Shown: positions 10,690 through 22,125, numbered from the stretch's first letter. The stretch: DNA of 64,000 nucleotides from Isoetes taiwanensis (GCA_021234155.1 JAJEKV010000044.1:11988803-12052802); one strand, 5' to 3'. A program made the numbers and translations. The notes: generated by a model from the letters alone, not told the origin.

Positions 10690-12500
10690 GGCTGGGCAGT
10701 GCAGGTCATCTACCTTGTAGATAGGGACAACTCTGTTAGTGGTCCACTGGAAGGAGGGACATTCCTGTAACGCCTTCTGGTACTATGGACGGCCCTGCCT
10801 ACTTGAGCAACTCTGCCTGCATGCTATCCAGGTCTGGCGCTTTCCCATTGGAAAAACACTGTACGCCCTGGACCACAACTGCCTCTATGATTTCTGGTGC
10901 CAGGCCTTCCTGCGGGAGTAATGTTGCTCTTGCACTCTGCGGATCATAGAGATACTGCAACTAATGCTTCCACTGCTCGGAAGTGATGTTCTCTGTAGGC
11001 TATACTGGCTTTCTGAGCACCCTTCCTTTGATGTCATGTAATGTACTTGGCTTTCTTAGCTTTAAGAAAAGCACGTAGAGTATGATCTATGACCTGGAAG
11101 AGCCAGCATTTGTGTTTGTTGCACTCAGCATCAAACCACTGGTTACGTGAGAAGGTTTCAGTCCCTGAGGTTTGTAGAGGGCGACTTCTCCCAGTAGTCC
11201 TAAGCATGTCATATAGTTGGCTCGTCTATTACTTCAGCTAGGGTGTTGCAAAATTCCTGTCAAGTCATATGTGAGCATCCGGGCATAAGCCTCTGTATAT
11301 AATCCAATCGCAGCTGAGGCATGCGAGGACCTATCATACAAGGGGCTCGAATAGTCTGCCAAGCCAGCTGCAAGTAAAGTGGTAAGTGGTCTGAATTGAC
11401 CTTCTCATCCCTACTATCGGTTCCCACTCGGAAGTGCTTGGCCATACGTATATCCTACTCAGCCACCAACACATAATCCACCATACTTCTGCCCCCTGCC
11501 TGCAAGTGCGCTTGCGGGAGGATGGCCATGTGCTAGTCCATTGCAAATTACCAGGTCAAAGATGCTGCAAAGCAAAAGCAACTGCCTACTATAGCACGTG
11601 ATCTAAGGATGCTCGTGGCTAAGCTCCTTCTGCAGGGTGCAACTGCAACACATCATTAGTCCAGAGCTCAAATCTCATGGGTTGTTCCACCCCTGCCTGT
11701 GCATTCGGTAGAAGGGCCCCGAGGGTTCATAGCATTCGCAACAACATTTGGTGGCCGAAAGATATGCATCTTGCCTCGGATCAATCCTCCAGCTCCCCCT
11801 GCAAACGCTCCTAACTTTGGCCAACTCATGCCTGTGATCTTCCTCTCGTGTTGAAGGCAATCCCCTTCAACTGCTTGCCTGACGCAAGATAGTTGCTCGC
11901 ACGTGCACAATCTGTGATTGTGAATACGAGCTCCAGGAGGAGTCAGGGCACTGGGTGCCATGGCGGCTCGCCTTAAAATGCCCATCGGCGTTCGAAATGT
12001 CATTCGAACGAGGGTCGGCATCTAGGGCCAGTTGATGAGGTTCTCCCCTGCTTCTTCTATTAGACCATGTACCACTACATTATGGCTTCTGCATCTCAAC
12101 CTTTGGAGTCCTCTGATGTCGGGTCAATGCTGACTGGAGCGACGGGTGATGTTTGTGTTTGATGATGTGTGGGTTGTCGCCGGTACCGAGGCAGTGGTGG
12201 CATAGGGCAGATTAGTGGTGCAGCAGTCGACGACCCTGGCTGACCTCATGCAGGCTTTTGGACGTGTGGGACTCGTGGCCTATGCAATGGGCTGTCGTTC
12301 TTGAAGTTTGGAGCTTAGCTTCTGCGGGAATTGTTGCTGCCTTGCCATCTCATGCATCGCTGTAGTTGCTTATGAGCCTCTGCATGGAGCCCTTGCCTTG
12401 TTGGGCAGCGGCTGCCCGCAGCTCTTGCACCTCCCGATCCCGAGCAGTAGAGAGCGTGCTTCGATCCGTAAGCGGAGTCCAAAGACACGGTTCAATGCCA
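10690..12500 (-). pseudogene. LINE ORF2 remnant: endonuclease and linker (copy B)
   Basis: On the minus strand, 11560-11230 repeats the endonuclease motifs of copy A (NSDHLPLYLQLAW). Downstream, at about 11140-10760, comes the region between endonuclease and reverse transcriptase: LRAFLKAKKAKY, LPQEGLAPEIIEAVV and GKAPDLDSMQAELLK. The last is the GKAPGxDG signature that precedes the LINE RT. The frame then ends at about 10690 without the RT palm. The 11148-12500 part is the near-identical counterpart of 1-1350. Multiple stops are present. Confidence 0.7.
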
Positions 12501-13021
12501 CCAGACGACCATACGGATATTCGTATCATACAAACGTTATACTCGTATGTACAAAAGATGGTCATCACACGGATGCAAAAGGGTAGTTGCACAAGACAGG
12601 GTATGAACTCGCAACCTTTCAGGTGCGAGTCACACACTTTTGCCAAGTGCACTACCAATATTTATTAGAGACATTCCCTCATGTCTTTCTCTATATGGGC
12701 TTGCTTTCGAGGAGGTTCTAAAATATTCTAGAACCTACATGCATGCTCGACACTTGGCACGATCTCATCCATTAAAGTGGCGCGATCCTGACCATTGGCT
12801 TAGATACATAAGGAGGCACCTCCTTCTTGTCGAACCATTCCGATTCAATGCCAGTCTTGAGCCTTCTAGGCATCTATCTCGTGTTCCTGCTTGCCTTCGG
12901 GCCATTGCACTCTTGATTCCTGTTCATATATCAGATTCTTTGCCGATCTTGGCATATTTCTTCCGTATTTCTTGCGTATTTTCCACGTGCTTTCCTTCAT
13001 TTCACGTAGGTTCATTGAACA
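12501..13021 (+). repeat. 5' LTR of the chromovirus (copy B)
   Basis: Matches 1356-1876 almost base for base apart from a few short clusters. Its first bases (CCAGACGACC) have lost the TGTG seen in the other copies. The ~500-bp LTR contains an antisense tRNA-like segment (see findings). Confidence 0.75.
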
Positions 13022-13148
13022 TGAATCCCTTATCGGTTCTTGCTCTCTGACCCTAAGCATTTTTTTGCTCGTGTTAGGTGATTTTATATCTATGGAGGTT
13101 TCGACTTTATTACAGCAGGTCTAGCAGCTTGTTCAAGTATGCCAGCAG

Positions 13149-13990
13149 TTGCAGTTGGACAATAAAAAACTTAAAGAATGTGTTGCTTCACATGAATCTA
13201 CTTCTAGCTCTAGATTAAGGCTATCAGAGCCTAAGATCAGCCTGCCAGAGAAGTTTGACGGCACTCGGTCCAAGCTACGTGGTTTTTTGAATCAGATTAG
13301 GGTTGTGATCCAGCTCCACCCTCATAGATATCTCACGGTCCAGGAACAAGTTGGGTTGATTGGTTCTCTCCTCCTCACAAAACCTCTAAGTTGGTTTGCT
13401 CCTTTATTGGAGAAAGAAGCCCCAGAGCTACAAGATTTTGTTGCTTTTACTGCAGAGTTCGAGGTATACTCTGGAGACACCAATCGTCAGCACACAGCAG
13501 TCACAAAACTTTGCAATCTAAGGCAAGACGCTTGTCCAAATTTCAAGATATGCATCCGAAATTCGTCAAATTGCGATAGATACTGCCTGGATAATGTTGC
13601 ACTTCGAGATTGTTTCCGAAGGGGGTTACGTGAGGATGTCAAAGATATGTTGTTATCTATGGAGGACCCTCAGACTTTGGAAGAAGCCATCAAATTTACA
13701 GTTCGATGTGATAATCGGCTCTTCAACGAGGCGGGAGAAAACGTGAAGCGATCTTTCCAATCACACAAGCGCCTGTAGCTACGCCTCCCCCGGCCTCATC
13801 TGTAGAATTCAACAGGTCCGGACCGGAGCCTATGCAGTTCGAGGACCTTTATCTGCCGCCGAGAAGCAGCGCCGGAGAGAGGCTAATCTTTGCCTCTACT
13901 ATGGAGGAGCTGGCCATATTGCTCGTGTGGATGCCCCCGCGGAAGCGCCCAAATCACCGAAAACTTCGGGGCCTGGCCGAGTACTAGGAG
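13149..13990 (+). pseudogene. Chromovirus gag (capsid and zinc knuckle)
   Basis: A 209-codon open frame (13149-13778) holds the Retrotrans_gag domain: LPEKFDGTRSKLRGFLNQI, then WFAPLLEKEAPELQDFVAF, LCNLRQDA and ALRDCFRRGLREDVKDML. It packages element RNA into particles. After a frameshift, 13880-13990 gives a zinc-knuckle-like CLYYGGAGHIAR with the second Cys replaced by Tyr. A short mismatched patch (CPNFKIC) interrupts the capsid relative to copy A. Confidence 0.8.
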
Positions 13991-14029
13991 TCTCTCTATT
14001 GGCCGCTTTTCATACTCCTTCCACACTTC

Positions 14030-14380
14030 TTGACATGTTTATTCCATCTGGATAAGGTCGCTAAGGCATTTTTCATCTCTATATCATTGAAATCAGAAGT
14101 TGGAAGGTTGGAAGTGTTGGCGCAACTTGATTGTGGTGCAAATGCTTTCTTTATGGATAGTGCATTCGCCAGTAAGCACGCCATCCCTAGAAGCAAGATT
14201 GAGCATCCCCGATTCACGCCAAGTGATTGATGGACGGAGATCTCCTCGGTGCAGTCACAAAATGTAATTGTGGCTTCTTCTTCGTTTTTGTTCGAGGGAA
14301 TTTCTTGTAGTATTTCCTTCAATCTCATCGCTAGCCCACATGCGCCAATAGTCTTGGGTCTGCTCTGGCTCGAGCTACAT
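14030..14380 (+). pseudogene. Chromovirus aspartic protease remnant
   Basis: The frame VLAQLDCGANAFFMDSAFAS resembles the retropepsin active-site loop (D-S/T-G-A), here with Cys after the Asp. It is followed by HAIPRSK and, after a frameshift, NPQIDW, typical of Ty3 elements just before the Pro-rich linker. The flap region is not intact. The same sequence recurs from 19625 in the second element. Confidence 0.6.
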
Positions 14381-14390
14381 AATCCACAGA

Positions 14391-14860
14391 TTGATTGGCG
14401 TACTAGATCATTTTGATTTGCTGGTTCTAACTCTAGTTCCAGTTCATCTGCAGTTTAGGTCTCTGCACCAATATCGACTTCAGTCCGTGCAGTATTGTGG
14501 GCTCCTGATTCCACCCTTGCTGTTCTTGTTCCTACGCTATGTTCTGATGCGACTCTTGCCTCTGCTCCAGTTCATGCCCTAGATTCTAACCATATTCTCG
14601 ATGATGTCCCGACTCCAGCTCTGTGGCGATCATGACAAGCTCCAGCTCAGCCAAGCTCTTGCTCATGCTCCTTGCCTCCGGTTCCAGCTCCTCGCTCTGT
14701 CCCTCGCTCCAGTTCCTATTCCAGTTGCTCCTGCTCCTGCTTCTGTAGAGGCTTCTTCATGCCCTCAGTTTTGTATCTCGAAGATTTCTCTTCGCGGGTT
14801 CGTTAAATCTGGAAGGCAAGATCCAAGTTTAGTATTTGCAATCCAAGTTCACCCGTTAGC
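14391..14860 (+). other. Pro/Ala-rich linker between protease and RT
   Basis: Repeated CCAGTT/GCTCC codons give Pro-Val-Pro-Ala-Pro runs in shifting frames. This is low-complexity spacer sequence of the polyprotein, also seen at 19850-20150. Confidence 0.5.
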
Positions 14861-14879
14861 TAGCTCGGCACCAGTGAAG

Positions 14880-15775
14880 TCTGCTCCAATGCTCCCAGAT
14901 AAATATGATGACTTCTCTGATGTTTTTGACAAAGTTAAGACCAGCAAGGTCCCAGAGCATCATCCACATAATTGTCCTATTGATTTGCAGCTCGAGACAA
15001 TGCCGCCATATGGTCCGATATATGGTCTATCTCCCCTGAGTTGAAGGTTTTGCGGGATTATATTGAAGAGAATCTAGCCACTAGTTTCATTCGACATTCT
15101 CAGTCCCCTGCTGGAGCGTAAAAAAAGAAGGATGATTCGTTGCGTCTGGTCGTTGATTATCATGGCCTCAATAATCAATAAGATCACAGTGCCAAATCGG
15201 TATCCGCTTCCCTTGATCCAGAGTTGTTGGAGCGACTCCAAAATATGCATTATTCTACGAAGATTGATCTTCGGGGTGCCTACAATCTTATCTGGATCCA
15301 AGAGGGTGATGAGTGAAAAACAGCTTTTCGTACTTGGCACGGCCATTTTGAATACATAGTTATGCATTTAGACTTACCAATGCTCCAGTAGTATTCCAAC
15401 ATATGGCCAATAATGTCTTTCGAGAGTTCTTAGACACTTTTGTTATCATCTATTTGGAAGATATTCTTATTTATTCCAAGGCTCTCGAAGAACATGACAG
15501 GCATGTTCGACAGGTCCTTCAGAAGCTTCGTGAGCACGAGTTATATGCCAAACTTGAGAAGTGTCAGTTCGAGCATTATAATATGGAGTTCCTTAGCTAT
15601 CATATCACTTCATATGGGGTCTCTATAGACCCCAAAAAGGTCAGCACTGTTCTGGAGTAGCAAACACTTTCATCCGTTCGAGATGTTCAGTGTTTTCTTT
15701 GGTTTGCCAATTTCTATCAGTGTTTCATTCGGGATTATTTGGAGATTCCCTTCCTTTGACACGCCTCACGGTTAA
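14880..15775 (+). pseudogene. Chromovirus reverse transcriptase
   Basis: Starts LPDKYDDFSDVFDKVK and HNCPIDLQLETMPPYGPIY, the usual Ty3 lead-in. It continues with the palm motifs in broken frames, and at 15403-15660 reads VFREFLDTFVIIYLEDILIY. The catalytic Y-x-D-D is Y-L-E-D here, so the first aspartate of the pair is lost. HDRHVRQVLQKLREHELYAK and KLEKCQFE follow. Stops occur in the fingers region (around 15118 and 15315). Confidence 0.85.
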
Positions 15776-16250
15776 GGACGTGCCATTTGAATGGAGTATG
15801 GAAGTAGAATCTGCTTTCGTTACTCTGAAGCATGCTTTTATCATGGCGCCAGTTCTTGCATGATCCTTCGCGCCCATATGTTGTCGAAGCAGATGTTTCT
15901 GATTTTTCTCTTGGTGGGATCCTGTCACAGGAGGGGGGTGATCATGAATTGCATCCAATTGCCTAATCACTCATGGAAGTTTCAGGCTGTTGAAATCAAC
16001 TATCCCATTTATGACAAGAAGTCGTTGGCAATAGTGGATTCTTTCGAGGACTAGAGACGTTTCCTGGAGGGATCTCTTTACAAGTTCACAGTCTATACAT
16101 ATCATCGAAATCTAGAATATTTTCAGTCTGCTCGAGTGCTCAACCGTCGCCAGGCCCGGTGGCATATTCAAGTATTATCCCGTTTGATTTCGTGATCAAG
16201 TACCATCTTGGATCCCTCCAAGGAAAGTTTGATGCCTTGTCTCGACGCTC
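15776..16250 (+). pseudogene. Chromovirus RNase H
   Basis: The frames contain a degenerate D-x-S-D...GG-x-L-S-Q region near 15880-15935. Then come NYPIYDKKSLAIVDSFED (the KELLAIV motif), [20 protein letters not shown] (NLEYF) and [20 protein letters not shown] with RR (the end of the connection and RNase H region). This is the Ty3 RNase H that removes the RNA template. Several stops are present. Confidence 0.75.
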
Positions 16251-17270
16251 CTACCTTGAGCCCAAGCTAGGTGCTCCTGCATTTGATCAACAATCACATG
16301 TTATTCTAGGGCCTAATCGGTTCCAGCTTATGGCCCTCACTTTGTTCGAGAGGCCTCATGATACGATCTTGTTGGAGTCTGTTCGACCATCTCTGCCCTT
16401 CAACCCATTGGCTCAAGATGTATTCTCACACCTTGGCCCTGCATCATCTTCTCAGCAAATGCGATCAGACTATGATCGTTTTGAGGTTCGAGATGGACTC
16501 CTGTTCCGTGATGGGCTTCTGTATGTGCCAGATGGTTCTCCAGGCTTCGGGTTCTCCAGGCTTGCCATGATTCACCTATGGTCCGGGCTTCGCCGCCACG
16601 TCGAAGCCTTATTCGATCCTGTGACATCTGTTGTCGAGCGAAGGTTCCAAGGCATCTTCCTCATGGCCTTCTTCAGCCACTACCAGTATCAGATGGACTT
16701 TGGAAGAGCATTTTTATAGACTTTATTCCGGAGCTGCCACTCTCTCGGGGTTATGATGTCATCATGGTTGTTGTTGATCGTTTCTCTAAGACAACTCATT
16801 TTATTCCCTGCAACATCACCATCACCAGTGAGCGAACATTGGGTCTTCTTCTTCATGAAGTAGTCAGACTTCACGGCTTGCCCGATACTATCGTCAGCGA
16901 TCGTGGACCGCAGTTCGTTGCAGGTTTTTGGAAGCGGCTCACTAACATCTGGTCATCATCCAGAAAGTAATGGGCAGGTAGAGTGCACTAATCAGACTCT
17001 GGAGCAACGTACTTTATCAGTTATCAATAGGATGATTGGGTTGATTAATATCTTCCATTGGCTAAGTTTGCCGATAATAACTCAATACATGCTTCCACTG
17101 GCCAGACTCCATTCTGTCTGAACTCTGGTCAGCATCCCCGTTGGTCCCTTAGTGTCGCTGCAATGACTCTGTCAATCCTAGTATCGAGTCTCGACTTGAG
17201 AAACTCCAAGCTCTTCAATCTGATCTTCAACATCATCTTCACCGAGCACAGGAACATTATCGGCATTTGC
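16251..17270 (+). pseudogene. Chromovirus integrase
   Basis: Contains the linker FRDGLLYVPDG, a damaged H2C2 zinc finger (SCDICCRAK near 16625) and the rve catalytic core. The core reads IFIDFIPELPLSRGYDVIMV (first Asp), VVDRFSKTTHFIPC, and LHGLPDTIVSDRGPQFVAGF with W (second Asp). The glutamate motif HHPESNGQVECTNQTLEQ is in a shifted frame. All three acidic residues are visible, but frameshifts at about 16570 and 16945 separate them. Confidence 0.85.
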
Positions 17271-17274
17271 CAAT

Positions 17275-17752
17275 TTGCATCGGCAGGAAGCTCCTAAATT
17301 TCACGTTGGTGACCTTGTCCAGCTTCTTCGTAGGAACCTCCCTACCTCATGTCCCTGCAACAAGCTTGACTATTGTTGCCTTGGTCCTCACCGGATCACG
17401 GATCAGGTCAGTAATGTGGCATTCCGGCTCGAGCTCCCTCCAGTTGTTCGGCTCCATCTAGTATTTCATGTTTCTCTATTGGAGCCCTACACAGTTAATA
17501 CTTTTCCGGATCGCGTTCCTCCACCGCCACCACCAGTAGAAATTAATGATCATGAGGAGTTCGAGGTTTGAGAGATTTTGGACTCCAAGTTTCTTTATCA
17601 ACGATTGTATTACTTTGTCGCCAAGTGATAGAACCTGGGAGCCTGCCGGAATCTGACTAATGCTCCTGATAAAATTGTGGAGTTCCACCGACGTTACCCG
17701 GATAAGCCAAATTTGAGTACTCTGACCCCAGCTCCGAGGATTCGTCGCCATC
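17275..17752 (+). pseudogene. Integrase C-terminus and chromodomain-like tail
   Basis: FHVGDLVQLL, a GPHRITDQVSNVAFRLELPP segment, and LVFHVSLLEPY followed by a Pro run. Then come HEEFEVREILDSKFLYQRL and YFVAK, RRYPDKPN. The EVxxILDSxxxR...Y.V pattern is that of the chromodomain fused to chromovirus integrases, which guides insertion to modified chromatin. Two stops lie at about 17625. Confidence 0.75.
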
Positions 17753-17753
17753 A

Positions 17754-17767
17754 TAGGAGGGGGATGG
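17754..17767 (+). other. Polypurine tract
   Basis: AGGAGGGGGATGG immediately precedes the TGTGATGAC start of the 3' LTR, as expected for the plus-strand primer. Confidence 0.7.
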
Positions 17768-18278
17768 TGTGATGACTATATGGATATTTGTATCATATGA
17801 ACATTATACTCGTATGTACAAAAGATAGTTATCACGTGGATGCAAAATGGCAGTTGCACAAGACAGGGTTTGAACTCGCAAGTGCGAGTCACACACCTTT
17901 GCCAAGTGCGCTACCAATATTTATTAGAGACGTTCCCTCATGTCTTTCTCATATGCAGGGCTGCTTCCAGAAGGTTTTAGAATATTCTAGAACCTACATG
18001 CATGCGCAACACTTGGCATAATCTCATCCATTGGAGTGGCGCGATCCTGACCATTGGCCTAGATCTATAAGGAGGCACCTCCTTCTTGTCGAACCATTCC
18101 GGTTCAATGCCAGTTTTGAGCCTTCTAGGCATCTGTCTCGTGTTCCTGCTTGCCTTCAAGCCATCGTACTCTTGATTCTTGTTCATATATCAGATTCTTT
18201 GCCGACCTTGGCATATTTCTTCCATATTTTTTGCGTATTTTCCACCTTTTTTTCTTGTTTTCGGGTAGGTTCATGACA
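17768..18278 (+). repeat. 3' LTR of the chromovirus
   Basis: Starts TGTGATGACT and ends ...CATGACA. It differs from the 5' LTR by scattered substitutions and a missing ~10-bp stretch near 17880. This divergence exceeds that between copies A and B of the 5' LTR, suggesting insertion well before the segmental duplication. CCAAT follows directly. Confidence 0.8.
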
Positions 18279-18283
18279 CCAAT

Positions 18284-19159
18284 AAGGCCGTTTCATGTGC
18301 CTCGACCCTACTTTGAAGGGCCTCTTAATTGTGACCGGCTCTCTTCAAAGGCGACCTGGACAATTTGTAATATGGTAGCACTCTCCCCAGCTTCTGATAG
18401 AAAGCGAGAGATGGTTGTCATCATCTCCCCGCCAAAGACGCTAAGTTTGCTTCTTTTGTCATGGCTTCCATGGCAAAGGTCGTGGAGTCCATGCGGCCTC
18501 AGAGCTTAGCGAGACCATGCTTGTTCGCCGCGCTCGGCGTCGCCAAGCAGATGATGTCTTCCATCTGTTGTGTGTGGGTCTCTATCTCTGCAATCCGTTG
18601 TTTCTCCATTGCCAATTGCCTTCTAAGCACCTCGAGCACTAAGGACTAAACCTCTTGTATCAGACCTGCAATTCGGGTAATGTTACTCTCAATTCTTTCC
18701 TCGAGTTATTTCCACGCCTTTGTCAATGCCTAGTTTGCTAGCGCGCCGGCTACCCATTGGACCGTGCTTGTTTTGCTGCCTCGGCGCGCCAGCGGATGAT
18801 GTCTTCCATCTATTATGTGTGGGTCTCTATCTCTGCGATCCGTTGTTTCTCCATTGCCAATTGCCTTCTAAGCACCTCGAGCACTAAGGACTAAACCTCT
18901 TGTATCAGACCTGCAATTCGGGTAATGTTACTCTCAATTCTTGCCTCGAATTATTTCCAGGCCTTTGTCAATGCCTAGTTTGCTAGCAGTCAGCTACCTA
19001 CTAGACCGACTTCGTTGATTAAGTCTTCCTGCGCGCCGCCCTTCTCATGGAAGAGGGTTCTCCCTTGCCTATTCCATCTGGTCTGGGCCATTTTCGTGGT
19101 GGCCTATCTGCTTGGTCCACTCAGAGAGCTCATAATATGACGGGGCATCAGGTTGCAGG
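18284..19159 (-). pseudogene. Decayed minus-strand coiled-coil ORF with internal duplication
   Basis: A minus frame reads FEARIESNITRIAGLIQEV, stop, then SLVLEVLRRQLAMEKQRIAE with IETHTQQMED. This is a heptad-rich, coiled-coil-like stretch. It occurs twice, at about 18990-18795 and 18745-18550, because a ~245-bp unit is tandemly duplicated. Further down come MDSTTFAMEAMTKEA and RVEAHETALL. If the CCAAT target duplication is right, this DNA is what the chromovirus inserted into. It could then be the 5' (ORF1-like) part of the LINE whose endonuclease is at 11560. That link is an inference. Confidence 0.45.
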
Positions 19160-19624
19160 TGTGGCATCCATATGCACATTCGTATTATACAAAGATTATA
19201 CTCGTATATACAAAAGATGGTCGTCACATGGATGGGAAAGAGTAGTTGCACAAGACAAGTTTTGAACTCACAACCTTCTAGTTGCGAGTCATACACCTTT
19301 GCCAAGTGCGCTACCAATATTTGTTGAAGACATTCCCTCATGTCTTTTTCATATGTGGGGTTGTTTCCAGGAGGTTTCAGAATATTCTAGAACCTACATG
19401 CATGCGTGACACTTGGCATGATCTCATCCATTGGAGGGGCACGATCCTGACCGTTGGCCTAGATTTATAAGGAGGCACCTTCTGCTTATCGAACCATTTC
19501 GGTTCAACGCGAGTCTTGAGCCTTCTAGGCATCTATCTCATGTTCCCGCTTGCTTTTGGCCCATTGTACTCCTGATTCTTGTTCATATATTAGATTCTTT
19601 GCCGATCTTGGCGTATTTCCTCCG
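19160..19624 (+). repeat. Partial LTR of the second chromovirus
   Basis: Aligns with 17768-18235 (same GTATTATAC, antisense tRNA-like segment and CTTCTAGGCATCTATCTC block). It breaks at CTCCGT, where AAGCACGCCATC of the pol region begins. The junction marks a deletion of the LTR end, gag and protease. Confidence 0.75.
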
Positions 19625-20393
19625 TAAGCACGCCATCCCTAGAAATCAGGTTGATCATCCCAGTTCTATCGAAGTGATTGATGGACGGGAATCTCCTCAG
19701 GTGCAGTCACAGAATCTACTGCACCTCTTCAGGTTTTGTTCGAGTTCAATCTCATCGCTAGCCCATATGTGTCGTAGTCTTGGGTCTGCCATGGCTCGAG
19801 CTACATAACCCACAGATTGATTGGCATATTAGATCATTTCGATTTGCTGGTTCTAGCTCTAGTTTTAGTTCATCTGCAATTCAGGCCTCCGGCACCAAAG
19901 ATCGACTTCAACCGCAAAGATCGTGGGCTCCCCGATTGGCCCCCGTTGTTCCCGCTTTCTCGCGGCCCCTCCTCTGATTTGACTCTTGTCTTTCCTCCAG
20001 TTTATGCCCCAAATTCTGCCCATGCTTTCGATGATGTCCCAACTCCAGTTCTTGCTCAAGTTCCCACTCCCGCCCCCGCCTCCCGCCTTTGCTCCCCCTG
20101 CCTCCCGCCTCCCCGCCCCCGTAGAGGCTTCCTCATGCCCTAAGTTTTGTATCTCGAAGATTTCACTTCATGAGTTTATACGAGTTTATTAAATCTGAAA
20201 GGTAAGATCCAAGTTCAGTATTTGCAATCCAGGTTCATCCATCGGCTAGCCTCCACTGGTGAAGTCCGCCCCAATGCTCCTAGATAAATACTCCCAGATA
20301 TGGCGACTTCTCTGATGTTTTTGACAAAGTCAAGGTCAACAAGCTTCTAGATTTGCAGCCCGACACAATGCCACTGAGATTTGCCCTATTGAT
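19625..20393 (+). pseudogene. Protease end and Pro-rich linker of the second chromovirus
   Basis: Matches 14171-14995 in order: the HAIP segment, a Leu-Gly-x-x-W-x-E-L-H-N-P-Q-I-D-W stretch near 19775, a Pro/Ala-rich low-complexity spacer, and the FSDVFDKVKV lead-in to RT. Very C-rich runs at 20065-20120 interrupt all frames. Confidence 0.55.
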
Positions 20394-21190
20394 TTGCAGC
20401 CCGGCATAATGCTACCATATGGTCCGATATATGGTCTCTCTCTCGCTGAGTTGAAGGTTTTACGGGATTATATTGAAGAGAATCTAGCCACTGGTTTCAT
20501 TCGACATTCTCAGTCCCCTGCTAGAGCGCCTATCTTCTTCGTCAAAAAGAAGGATGATTCTCTGTATTTGGTCGTTGATTATTGTGGCCTCAGCAAAATC
20601 ATAGTGCGAAATTGGTATCTGATTTCTTTGATCCCAAAGTTATTGGAGGGACTCCAAGGTGCGTGTTATTTTATGAAGATTGATCTTCGAGGTGCCTACA
20701 ATCTTATCCGGATCCGGGAAGGTGATGAGTGGAAAACAACTTTTCGTACTCGATATGGCCATTTTGAGTATATAATTATGCCTTTTGGGCTTATCAGTGC
20801 TCCAGCAGTATTCCAGCATATGGCCAATGATGTCTTCTGGGAGTTCTTAGACACTTTTATTATCATCTATTTGGATGATATTCTTATTTATTCTAAGATT
20901 CTCGAAGAACATAAGAGGCATGTTTGACAGGTCCTTCAGAAGCTTCGTGAGCAAGGGTTATATGCCAAACTTGAGAAGTGTCAGTTCAAATAGGATAATG
21001 TGGAGCTCCTTGTCTATCATATCACTCCACATGGAGTCTCTATGGATCCTGAAAAGGTCAGCACTGTTCTGGAGTGGCAAACACCTTCCTCCGTTCGAGA
21101 TGTTCAGTGTTTTCTTGGGTTTGCCAATTTCTATCGGCATTTCATTCAGGAGTTTTCAGGGATTGCCCTTCCTTTGACATGCCTCATGGT
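20394..21190 (+). pseudogene. Reverse transcriptase of the second chromovirus
   Basis: A 177-codon open frame (20394-20927) contains [76 protein letters not shown] and IIIYLDDILIYSK. The Y-L-D-D catalytic pair is intact, unlike the element at 15450. A stop follows KRHV. The thumb and connection continue at 21000-21212 (HGVSMDPEKVSTVLEW, FLGFANFYRHFI). This is the best preserved RT in the window but has no complete polyprotein around it. Confidence 0.85.
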
Positions 21191-21215
21191 TAAGGACGTG
21201 CCATTTGAGTAGAGT

Positions 21216-21700
21216 GTGGAAGCGGAATCTGCTTTCGTTACTCTGAAGCATGCTTTCACCACGGCACCCGTTCTTGCTCATATAGGTCCTTTACGGCCAT
21301 ATGTTGTCGAAGGAGATGCTTCTGATTTTGTTCTTGGTAATATCCTGTCACAGGAGGGGGATGACCATGAATTGCATCCGATTACCTATCACTCACAGAA
21401 GTTTCAGGTTGCTAAAATCAACTATCCCATTTATGACAAGGAGTTGTTGGCGATAGTTGATTCTTTCGAGGAGTGGAGACGCTTCTTGGAGAGATCTCCT
21501 TATAAGGTCACAGTCTATACAAATCATTAAAATCTAGAATATTTTCAGTCTGCTCGAGTGCTCAACCGTCATCAGGCCCGGTGCCATACTCAAGTACTAT
21601 CTCGCATTGACTTTATGATCAAGTACCATCCTGGACCCCTCCAAGGGAAGCCTGATGCCTTGTCTCGACGCTCCTGCCTTGAGTCCAAGCCAGGAAATCC
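21216..21700 (+). pseudogene. RNase H of the second chromovirus
   Basis: ESAFVTLKHAFTTAPVLAHI, then VVEGDASDFVLGNILSQEGD (active-site DASDF...LSQ), HPITYHSQKF, YPIYDKELLAIVDSFEEWRR and VYTNH, a stop, and [18 protein letters not shown]. The D-x-S-D and E-L-L-A-I motifs are intact. One internal stop lies near 21528. Confidence 0.85.
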
Positions 21701-22125
21701 TGCATTTGATCAGCAATTACAGGTTATTCTAGAGCCTGATCAGTTCCAACTTATGGCCCTCACTGTATTCGAGAGGCCCTATGATACAACCTTGTTGGAG
21801 TTTGTTCGAGCATCTCTGTCCTCCGATCCAGTGGCCCAAGATGTATTTTCACACCTTGGCTCTGTATCATCTTCTCAGCAAATGCGATTGGACTATGATC
21901 ATTTTGAGGTTCGAGATGGATTCATATTCCGTGATGGGCTTCTGTATGTGCCAGATGGTGCTTCTAGGCTTCGACTTCTCCAGGCTTGCCATGATTCACC
22001 TATGGCCGGACACTTTGGAGTAGCCAAGACTCTTGAATTTATTAGTTGAGAGTATTGGTGGCCTGAGCTTCGTCGCTTTGTTGAATCTTTTATTCGATCC
22101 TGTGGCATATGCTTGAAGGTTTGTG
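21701..22125 (+). pseudogene. Integrase N-terminal zinc-finger region
   Basis: Continues GLLYVPDGASRLRLLQACHD and SPMAGHFGVAKTLEFIS, then a stop. Next come EYWWPELRRFVESFIRSCGI and C, the H-x(3)-H...C-x(2)-C integrase zinc finger that binds LTR ends. Similarity ends just after the finger, leaving no catalytic core. Confidence 0.75.

Larger units (their letters stand above)
12501..18278 (+). mobile_element. Ty3/gypsy chromovirus, near full length, inactive
   Basis: About 5.8 kb with the order LTR, gag, zinc knuckle, protease, RT, RNase H, integrase, chromodomain-like tail, purine tract, LTR. The integrase-then-chromodomain order defines a chromovirus. It lies inside LINE sequence. The base CCAAT follows the 3' LTR, and precedes the 5' LTR in copy A (degraded to CCACC here). 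Every ORF is broken, so it cannot be autonomous as read. Confidence 0.85.
19160..22125 (+). mobile_element. Second chromovirus, truncated at both inner and 3' ends
   Basis: A partial LTR (19160-19624, TGTGGCATCC start) runs directly into pol sequence matching 14171 onward. Gag and most of the protease are deleted. Pol continues through RT, RNase H and the integrase zinc finger, then stops matching at about 22125. The integrase core, chromodomain and 3' LTR are missing. Confidence 0.8.
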
